Shown here piece after piece: positions 58,538 to 64,000 of a stretch of 64,000 nucleotides of DNA. A program made the translations under genes and the position numbers. The number at the start of each line of letters is the position of its first letter. Positions within the stretch are counted from its first letter, which is position 1. The stretch spans positions 310,001 through 374,000 of the forward strand of contig NZ_LIXZ01000001.1 in NCBI RefSeq assembly GCF_001305855.1, written 5' to 3'. The notes under the pieces are model-generated. The model did not search any database and was not told the origin of the DNA. It was given only the letters and a program-made list of their open reading frames with translations. The DNA is from Rossellomorea vietnamensis. GTDB lineage: Bacteria; Bacillota; Bacilli; Bacillales; Bacillaceae_B.

Positions 58538-58671
58538 TGGAAAGACTCCCTTCAATTCACAAATTATACAAGCCCAAATTTCCAAAAGAGGGCAGATGTC
58601 CGTTACCTAATTGCCTACATGACAATATGTTAGTAATGTAAATGAAATTCATTTTAAGGAGGAACTTCTAT

Positions 58672-59157
58672 ATGGGTTGCGGAAGAGATAAAGACAATAG
58701 TTCAAAAAATCGTGGTTGCGTATGTCAAGCCGTCCGTGCTATTAAAGATATCCAAGACGAAGCAAATCAAGAGTGTAACGATTGTAAACACGATTGTTTT
58801 CTAGAGCCGCTGGGTGCAATGGTAAGTCCAGCTGACCGTTTAAACACTCGTATCTTCAAGTTATATCTTAAAAACGGTGAGACGTTTAAAGCACACATCA
58901 AAGGATGCCCTTGGAAATCACCATTTTTCCGGGTGAAAGAAGTATTCGATAACTGCTGTGCGACTCTTCAAGTATTAAAGCCTGACTATGCTGATGGTTC
59001 TGGTTCTGGTTCAAGATCAGGATCCGGCTCTGGTATGGAGACTATGGGCCATAACACTGAGTGGGTTTTGACTGGAGAATGTATCACGGTCGATCTGGAT
59101 TGCTTCTGTGCGATTCAATGTATCAAAGACGTATTCGTTGAATTAGAATGTGAATAA
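58672..59157 (+). CDS. cotZ: Spore coat/crust protein CotZ/CotY
   Basis: 161 residues, Cys-rich. The core CVCQAVRAIKDIQDEANQECNDCKHDCFLEPLG (~16-48) and the C-terminal VDLDCFCAIQCIKDVFVELEC are diagnostic for the CotY/CotZ pair that builds the spore crust by disulfide-linked two-dimensional arrays. A Gly/Ser linker with alternating GS occupies about 105-117, close to where CotY carries an insertion, so CotY is an alternative name. TAAGGAGG precedes the ATG by 9 bases. Late mother-cell (sigma-K) expression is expected. Confidence 0.93.
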   Translation: MGCGRDKDNSSKNRGCVCQAVRAIKDIQDEANQECNDCKHDCFLEPLGAMVSPADRLNTRIFKLYLKNGETFKAHIKGCPWKSPFFRVKEVFDNCCATLQVLKPDYADGSGSGSRSGSGSGMETMGHNTEWVLTGECITVDLDCFCAIQCIKDVFVELECE

Positions 59158-59177
59158 TCCGTTATTCATCTGAAAGA

Positions 59178-59211
59178 AGCCAGCCGGTTATCCCGCCTGG
59201 CTCCTTTTTTT
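59178..59211. terminator. Terminator between cotZ and cotO
   Basis: AGCCAG/CTGGCT stem with an inner CCGG/CCCG structure, followed by a T run on the plus strand. Confidence 0.75.
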
Positions 59212-59740
59212 ATTGCAATCCGATCATTTTGATGGATTGCAACTCACTCTTCCTCATTTGCACTTCTTCGCCATGAAAGCTTTTGACAGTGATGTCGTCC
59301 CCCGTATCCTCCACAATGACTCCTTTTACTGCAACCTGACCATTTGAAAACTCACATGGAAAAGGTACTTTTCCTGAAATACTGGCAGAAATGTAGTCTA
59401 ATTTCCCTTCTATGGACAATTCACGGAATGGCTTTAGTTTTCTGAATGCAGAAGCGGCCGTTTTTCGCTCTGTGATCTGAGGTTTCGACTGGATATTTGG
59501 TTCTTCCAGGTGATCCCCCTGGTCCAAAAATAACTGCTCATCAACATATTTATCTTCTTTCATCACTTCGCTTAATGGGGGTTCCGATTCTGTTTTCATT
59601 TTACTTTTAATACTCTCTGCCTGGGGCTTGGATTTCTTGACTGAGCGGTAAGTAACTTGCATATTGCCCTTCACTTCTTCTAATTTCGGCTGGTTTATAT
59701 ACAGCAAGGGTTCTCTCCCCGCTTTTTTTTCTTTTCTCAC
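59210..59740 (-). CDS. cotO: Spore coat protein CotO
   Basis: 176 residues. The first ~100 residues are charged and probably disordered (starts MRKEKKAGREPLLYINQPKLEE). The conserved C-terminal domain covers LKPFRELSIEGKLDYISASISGKVPFPCEFSNGQVAVKGVIVEDTGDDITVKSFHGEEVQMRKSELQSIKMIG, a small beta-rich module typical of CotO (B. subtilis YjbX), a morphogenetic factor for the outer coat. Next to fabI and opposite cotZ, as in B. subtilis. Confidence 0.9.
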   Translation of the reverse strand: MRKEKKAGREPLLYINQPKLEEVKGNMQVTYRSVKKSKPQAESIKSKMKTESEPPLSEVMKEDKYVDEQLFLDQGDHLEEPNIQSKPQITERKTAASAFRKLKPFRELSIEGKLDYISASISGKVPFPCEFSNGQVAVKGVIVEDTGDDITVKSFHGEEVQMRKSELQSIKMIGLQ

Positions 59741-59816
59741 TAAGACACCTCCTAATTGATCTCCACTTTTATATGTATGCAGAAAGCGCCCAGGGGTTTC
59801 ATTTTTATTGAATATA

Positions 59817-59856
59817 AAAAAACGGCTAAGGGAATCTTATCCCACAGCCGTTTTTT
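59817..59856 (-). terminator. Terminator of fabI
   Basis: AAAAAACGGCT/AGCCGTTTTTT with an inner GGGA/TCCC stem; T run on the minus strand. Confidence 0.85.
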
Positions 59857-59862
59857 CTATTA

Positions 59863-60639
59863 TTATCCCAGTACGTGATAGCCTGAATCTACATGAAGGT
59901 TCTCTCCTGTAATTCCTCTTGAGTAATCACTGAAAAGGAATACTGCCGTATCCCCGACCTCTTCCGGTGTTGTATTACGGCGAAGCGGGGCACGCTCTTC
60001 GATTTCTTTCAGGATGCTATTGAAGTCCCCGACGCCTTTGGCTGACAGGGTACGAATCGGACCTGCAGAAATGGCATTCACACGGATACCGTGTTTTCCA
60101 AGATCGCTCGCAAGATATTTCACACTCGCTTCAAGAGAAGCTTTTGCCACTCCCATGACATTATAGTTCTGCATGACTCGCTCTCCGCCGAGGTAGGTCA
60201 TGCTCACGATGCTTCCACCTTCAGTCATAAGGTCCTTAGCCACTTTAGCCACTGCAGTCAGTGAATATGAGCTGATATTGTGAGCAAGCAGGAAACCGTC
60301 TCTTGTCGTATTCATATAATCTCCGGCAAGCTCTTCTTTATTGGCAAAAGCAATACAGTGAGCCAGTCCATGAATAGTCCCCACTTCTTCTTTGATAGTG
60401 GCAAAACATTTTTCGATGTCTTCATCCCTTGTCACATCACACGGAAGTACGAGTGAATCTTCTCCGCCTTCCAGTGTTCCGGCTAAATCCCTGACACCTT
60501 TTTCAAAACGCTCCCCTGCATATGTAAAAATCAAACGTGCACCTGATTGATGCAGCGAACGGGCTATACCCCACGCGATACTGCGCTTATTCGCCACTCC
60601 CATTACAACATATGTTTTACCTTTTAATGAAAGAGTCAT
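59863..60639 (-). CDS. fabI: Enoyl-ACP reductase (NADH/NADPH) FabI
   Basis: 258 residues. It reduces trans-2-enoyl-ACP in fatty-acid synthesis. The cofactor region GVANKRSIAWGIARSLHQSGA, Tyr149 in MTYLGGER, and the Y-x6-K catalytic pair (Tyr159, Lys166 in YNVMGVAK) are intact, as is ISAGPIRTLSAKGV. The likely triclosan-target loop around the Met-Asn-Tyr segment is normal. Monocistronic; GGAGGATAAT precedes the ATG. Position next to cotO matches B. subtilis yjbW. Confidence 0.96.
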   Translation of the reverse strand: MTLSLKGKTYVVMGVANKRSIAWGIARSLHQSGARLIFTYAGERFEKGVRDLAGTLEGGEDSLVLPCDVTRDEDIEKCFATIKEEVGTIHGLAHCIAFANKEELAGDYMNTTRDGFLLAHNISSYSLTAVAKVAKDLMTEGGSIVSMTYLGGERVMQNYNVMGVAKASLEASVKYLASDLGKHGIRVNAISAGPIRTLSAKGVGDFNSILKEIEERAPLRRNTTPEEVGDTAVFLFSDYSRGITGENLHVDSGYHVLG

Positions 60640-60719
60640 TATTATCCTCCTATTTAATACATGTTATTAGTACCTGCTACTAATTCTACCGCACTATACA
60701 ATAAAAGAAAAGAAAATTT

Positions 60720-61205
60720 CTATCTTATTCTCTTTTTCACATCCTCCATTTGCACGAGATGCCTCTGTTCATGTTTTCCGAGAAGCTCGAGTACCTGCCA
60801 TATCGGCATTTCTCCAAATCGGTGATGGTGCATGGATTGATGATTCAAGCCTTCTTTCGTGTATTTCTCCAGAAAGCGCGTGGTGAGAGAACGTGACTCA
60901 TCCAATGATTTCATCAGGTCCTCCTTGGTTTGTGGATCAGTAGGAGGCTCGATGGGTGCTATCATTTTCTGGGACGGATCATCAAATACAGATAAATCAA
61001 CATCCGAATCGCTTTTACCCCCTCCTCTTTCTGCAGAATCGATGGCCAAAGTCAAAAAGCGCGTTTCCGCACCGGCAAGATGAAGGACGATTTGTGCAAT
61101 GCTCCATTCCTCTTGAGAAGGTTTTTCATTCAGTTCTTCATAAGACAAACCCTTTATATTTTCCTTTACCTTTTCCCGAATCTCCACAATCTTGGTTTCC
61201 CACAT
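60720..61205 (-). CDS. DinB-like four-helix metal-binding protein
   Basis: 161 residues of the DinB/YfiT-like fold. The metal-binding His positions are in AQIVLHLAGAE (~43), HHHRFGEMP (~128) and LGKHEQRHLVQME (~147). Such proteins are often thiol S-transferases using bacillithiol, but the substrate cannot be read here. GGAGGAAACG precedes the ATG. Single-gene unit. Confidence 0.85.
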   Translation of the reverse strand: MWETKIVEIREKVKENIKGLSYEELNEKPSQEEWSIAQIVLHLAGAETRFLTLAIDSAERGGGKSDSDVDLSVFDDPSQKMIAPIEPPTDPQTKEDLMKSLDESRSLTTRFLEKYTKEGLNHQSMHHHRFGEMPIWQVLELLGKHEQRHLVQMEDVKKRIR

Positions 61206-61271
61206 ATTCGTTTCCTCCTTCTTAACTTATATTATCTATCTATTAGGGATTAAATCGTAATACTCCTTTTT

Positions 61272-61307
61272 AAAATAAAAATTTCCCAAGAAAAATGTTT
61301 CTTGGGA
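61272..61307 (-). terminator. Terminator of the CPA2 antiporter gene
   Basis: A perfect 11-bp stem TTCCCAAGAAA/TTTCTTGGGAA with loop of 4 and a TTTTTATTTT tail on the minus strand. Confidence 0.88.
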
Positions 61308-61320
61308 AGAAGGTGTCATG

Positions 61321-63183
61321 TCAGCAGTATTCACAGAATTCGAGTTCTCGTTTGAGTTCATCCACGTATTCTTTAGAGCCGGTGACAATCAGTCGGTCAT
61401 TCATGTGAAGTTCTGTATCTCCATGGGGTACGATGGAATCTTTCCCTCTGAAGATACGGACGAAGATGACATCTCCCGCGAATGGGAATTTCCGGAGTGT
61501 CATTCCTTCAAACTGACTGTTCAACATGCGGATTTCGTAAAGCGATGTTTCCTGATTGGTCAAGATGCTCATGACGGATGGTGATTCGATGAGCGCCCTT
61601 AATAAAGCTTTCGTTGATAAGAATACAGAATATACTTCAATATCCTGTTCACGAAGACTTTCATGCAGATCAGGACTCTCCACCCTTACGATCACACGTC
61701 CTATTCCATACTCTTTTGCCGTCACGGCAAGTGTTGCATTCACCTCTTCATCTCCAGTTGAGATCACGAGGATATCCGATTCAAAGATGTCCTTCTCGAG
61801 GAGTGTACTGAGATCATAATCATCGATTTCATGGATATCGAACAGTGAATCAGCGATGCTCCGATCCGATTTATCCTGTTTCGTATGATACAGGACGGGT
61901 TCGTACAAGGAGGATTGAAGCTCCCTGGAAACGGGCATGGTCAGCTGATTGGCACCAAGGAACGTAATCTTAAGCTTCCTCTCTTTTGCACTTTCCCGCG
62001 GGAAAAGCTTCTTAAAGATGATAGGTGTGATGATACATGTAATCACGGCCACCAGAATGAGCGTTCCACTCATTTGAGGGGTGATAATTTCGATTCTTTC
62101 TGCGATCTTTGCAGCAGCTATCACCAACGACAAAGTGGACGTAAGGAGAAATGCCGAAGCGATCGTCGTTTTCGTATCATACCAGTACCTCAATAAATAC
62201 ACCGGGATGATCTTCGAAATGAGGAAGGCAAGAACCAGTAATGGAATGAGTAAAAGCATTTTCTTATCACTCAGTAGTGACCCAAGATCCAGCTCCACAC
62301 CAATCATGACGAAAAAGATCGGGATTAAAAAGCCATATCCAAATGAATCAAGCTTATGAACCATCTCCTGATTCGGTGCAAGTAAAGATACAAGCACACC
62401 GGCAAGGAAAGCCCCCAAAATGTTCTCAGCACCAACCGTCTCTGACACGGCCACCAGTAACATGATCAAGGTAAAGACCGCACGTGTACCGATCTGAACG
62501 GTCCCGGTCGATAGACTTTTGATAAAAAGGTTATTCTTCAGCCTCTTTGCGAGGAAATATAATAACAGACCTACCCCAAAGAGGATCAGAAGAAGCCACA
62601 TATTCCCATGTCCTTCTCCATAAAGAGAAACGAACACAGCAAGTAAGATCATGGTCACCAGGTCCGCGATGACCGCTACCAAGAGAATGATCTGTCCGAT
62701 GGCACTTTTCGTGATATGTGCCTCTTTCAATGTTGGTACCACAACACCAAGGGAGATCGTGGAAATGATCAATGTCATCAAGAATGCATTGTCAATAAGT
62801 CCGAACAGGACAAACAGATAAGACAAGCCCAGTGACACAAAGAAAATACCGATGAAAATGATAATGGCCAATTTCAAGCGGTTTGGTTCTTCTTTACCAC
62901 TCGGCAGTACCTCTTTTTTCTTTTTCCCGCCTGAAAAAGCCGTGAAATCTATTTCAAGACCGCTCAAGAACATGAGGAAAATAAACCCCAGGGTAGAAAG
63001 TGTCTCAAGCCACATGTCCTGCTGGACGAGATTAAACCCGCTTTTTCCTATAACCAATCCCATTATAATCTCCGCGATGACGACCGGGATGAAATTCAAC
63101 TTGAATTTATGCAGCAGAATGGGAGTTAAAAAAGCTACCATGATCACGATCACAAGGGATGCAACAGATGCATGTTGTTCCAT
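61321..63183 (-). CDS. CPA2-family cation/proton antiporter with TrkA domains (YjbQ-like)
   Basis: 620 residues: about 12-13 membrane helices (residues 5-395), with the family segment LNFIPVVIAEIIMGLVIGKSGF and FLMFLSGLEIDF near 90; a TrkA-N (RCK) domain about 405-525 (LKITFLGANQLTMPVSREL, then VISTGDEEVNATLAVTAKEYGIGRVIVRVE); and a TrkA-C domain to the end (LRKFPFAGDVIFVRIFRGKDSIVPHGDTELHMNDRLIVTGSKEYV). B. subtilis YjbQ (614 aa) is the likely orthologue. It exchanges K+ or Na+ for H+. Confidence 0.92.
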   Translation of the reverse strand: MEQHASVASLVIVIMVAFLTPILLHKFKLNFIPVVIAEIIMGLVIGKSGFNLVQQDMWLETLSTLGFIFLMFLSGLEIDFTAFSGGKKKKEVLPSGKEEPNRLKLAIIIFIGIFFVSLGLSYLFVLFGLIDNAFLMTLIISTISLGVVVPTLKEAHITKSAIGQIILLVAVIADLVTMILLAVFVSLYGEGHGNMWLLLILFGVGLLLYFLAKRLKNNLFIKSLSTGTVQIGTRAVFTLIMLLVAVSETVGAENILGAFLAGVLVSLLAPNQEMVHKLDSFGYGFLIPIFFVMIGVELDLGSLLSDKKMLLLIPLLVLAFLISKIIPVYLLRYWYDTKTTIASAFLLTSTLSLVIAAAKIAERIEIITPQMSGTLILVAVITCIITPIIFKKLFPRESAKERKLKITFLGANQLTMPVSRELQSSLYEPVLYHTKQDKSDRSIADSLFDIHEIDDYDLSTLLEKDIFESDILVISTGDEEVNATLAVTAKEYGIGRVIVRVESPDLHESLREQDIEVYSVFLSTKALLRALIESPSVMSILTNQETSLYEIRMLNSQFEGMTLRKFPFAGDVIFVRIFRGKDSIVPHGDTELHMNDRLIVTGSKEYVDELKRELEFCEYC

Positions 63184-63204
63184 TCATACTTCCCCCTCTT
63201 CTCT

Positions 63205-64000
63205 CTATATTAGGTAATTCATAAACATCGTCGCTAATCCAAGATAAATTAAAGTACTGATAATATCATTTATCGTCGTGATAAAAGGACCTGAAGCGAC
63301 GGCCGGATCTACTTTTAGCTTGTGCATCATAAGGGGCACTAATGTACCTGCGAGGGTAGCAACAAATAGTGAAATTAAGACGGAAACGCCAACAAGGATC
63401 CCTAAGAAGAATTCGCCTTTCCACACGTACACGATGATGCTGACCACTATCCCGCAAGTCGTGCCGGTGATCAGCCCTGTTCCCGCTTCACGAAAGACAA
63501 GGGACATCTTGTTTTCCTTTTCCAGGTCCCCTGTTGCAATCCCCCTTACGGCAACGGCGAGTGCCTGAGTTCCAGTATTTCCTGCCATTCCGGCAATCAG
63601 TGGGATAAACACGGCAAGGATGGCCACTTTATCCAATGTATCTTCAAACCTGCCGATGAGGCTTGCGGTGAACATTCCGAGGAATAGTAAGGCGATGAGC
63701 CATGGGAGGCGCTTCTTGGCCGCATTTATAGGGCTTCTGTCTATGGAATCCAAATCGGCGATACCGGCAAGTTTAGAGTAGTCATCGGATGCCTCTTCTT
63801 CCATGACGTCCATGATGTCATCTACCGTGATGATTCCAAGTAGATGATGTTGAAAATCAACGACGGGCAGGGCAAGGAAATCGTAATCCTTCATCTGCCG
63901 TGCGACAGCTTCCTGATCTTCGCTGACACCGACAGACATGACCCGGCCACTCATGATTTCACCGATCATCACATCATCATGGCTGATGATCAAATCTCTA
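63205..64000 (-). CDS. mgtE: Magnesium transporter MgtE (5' end outside window)
   Basis: The frame is open through base 64000, and codons before the in-frame TTG at 63993 continue the CBS domain (RDL-IISHDDVMIGEIM), so the gene starts beyond the window. The visible part holds the end of the CBS pair (ALPVVDFQHHLLGIITVDDIMDVMEEE), the linker helix, and the five-helix pore domain with IPLIAGMAGNTGTQALAVAVRGIATGDL and GPFITTINDIISTLIYLGLA. It is a Mg2+ channel gated by Mg2+ at the CBS domains. It lies 21 bases upstream of the antiporter gene and may be co-transcribed with it. Confidence 0.95.
   Translation of the reverse strand, partial: RDLIISHDDVMIGEIMSGRVMSVGVSEDQEAVARQMKDYDFLALPVVDFQHHLLGIITVDDIMDVMEEEASDDYSKLAGIADLDSIDRSPINAAKKRLPWLIALLFLGMFTASLIGRFEDTLDKVAILAVFIPLIAGMAGNTGTQALAVAVRGIATGDLEKENKMSLVFREAGTGLITGTTCGIVVSIIVYVWKGEFFLGILVGVSVLISLFVATLAGTLVPLMMHKLKVDPAVASGPFITTINDIISTLIYLGLATMFMNYLI

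Noticed and set aside
58985-59035. Gly/Ser codon repeats in cotZ as a possible tandem repeat or CRISPR-like array
   Set aside because: It is a simple in-frame GS linker within a coat protein; unit length and spacing do not fit an array.
1-64000. Search for mobile elements, prophage genes, CRISPR arrays, toxin-antitoxin pairs and antiphage systems
   Set aside because: No transposase, integrase, phage structural gene, direct-repeat array or typical toxin-antitoxin pair was found on either strand.

Overview
The window reads as an ordinary chromosomal segment of an aerobic, endospore-forming Bacillaceae bacterium (low-to-mid G+C Firmicute). Evidence: an alpha/beta-type SASP, SpoVIF, YjcZ, YjcA, CotO, CotZ and SpoVA proteins, the SigI/RsgI pair, KtrD, YueH, YfkH-like and YjcF/G/H proteins, and strong AGGAGG-type ribosome binding sites. 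The right end keeps the Bacillus subtilis yjb/yjc gene order (CPA2 antiporter, fabI, cotO, cotZ, yjcA, spoVIF, yjcF/G/H). A marine-type Bacillus relative such as Rossellomorea is a guess from gene content. No prophage, insertion sequence, CRISPR array or integrase was found.

Layout. 1-4.5 kb: a cut-off B12-binding radical SAM gene, two tiny overlapping genes, a CBO0543-like membrane protein, KtrD and a SASP. 4.6-9.5 kb: rsgI and sigI, an exported DUF5667 protein, and a TerC-family (YkoY/MeeY-type) protein behind a manganese riboswitch. 9.7-15.1 kb: a SwrC-like RND pump with a reductase-like SDR, then a membrane protein. 15.1-17.0 kb: an NhaC-family transporter behind a T-box leader whose specifier reads as tyrosine. 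17-25.7 kb: EAL protein, RF3, YueH, nucleoside transporter, diguanylate cyclase, a stand-alone MurE and an M42 peptidase. 26-33.1 kb: peptide transporter, YihY protein, tryptophan 2,3-dioxygenase, a cold-shock gene, OsmC, DUF3243, and an SDR plus aldehyde dehydrogenase operon.

33.1-36.8 kb holds nrdA-nrdB (class I ribonucleotide reductase) under two stacked controls: a pair of NrdR-like boxes at the promoter and a cobalamin riboswitch with its terminator. 37-45.3 kb: a SurA-N lipoprotein, 6-phosphogluconate dehydrogenase facing an RpiR regulator, a three-gene beta-oxidation operon with a FadR-like box, a second cold-shock gene, and tRNA-Val(GAC). 45.3-49.3 kb: a complete TAXI-type TRAP system. 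49.5-52.1 kb: PgpA and yjcH-yjcG-yjcF.

52.2-59.8 kb is a sporulation neighbourhood: spoVIF, yjcZ, a spoVA2-type operon (YhcN/YlaJ-like lipoprotein, spoVAC, spoVAD, spoVAEb, DUF421), yjcA, cotZ and cotO. Compared with the B. subtilis order, the spoVA2-type operon looks inserted between yjcA and spoVIF. 59.8-64 kb: fabI, a DinB-like protein, a CPA2 antiporter and a cut-off mgtE.

No wholly new multi-gene system stands out. The most interesting items are the dual NrdR/B12 control of nrdAB, the tyrosine T-box on an NhaC-type transporter, the spoVA2-type operon, the stand-alone MurE with a DDPR motif, the sequence boxes shared by two cold-shock leaders, and an orphan promoter-plus-terminator unit near 37.1 kb. 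All start sites were chosen by hand from Shine-Dalgarno spacing and expected protein length.
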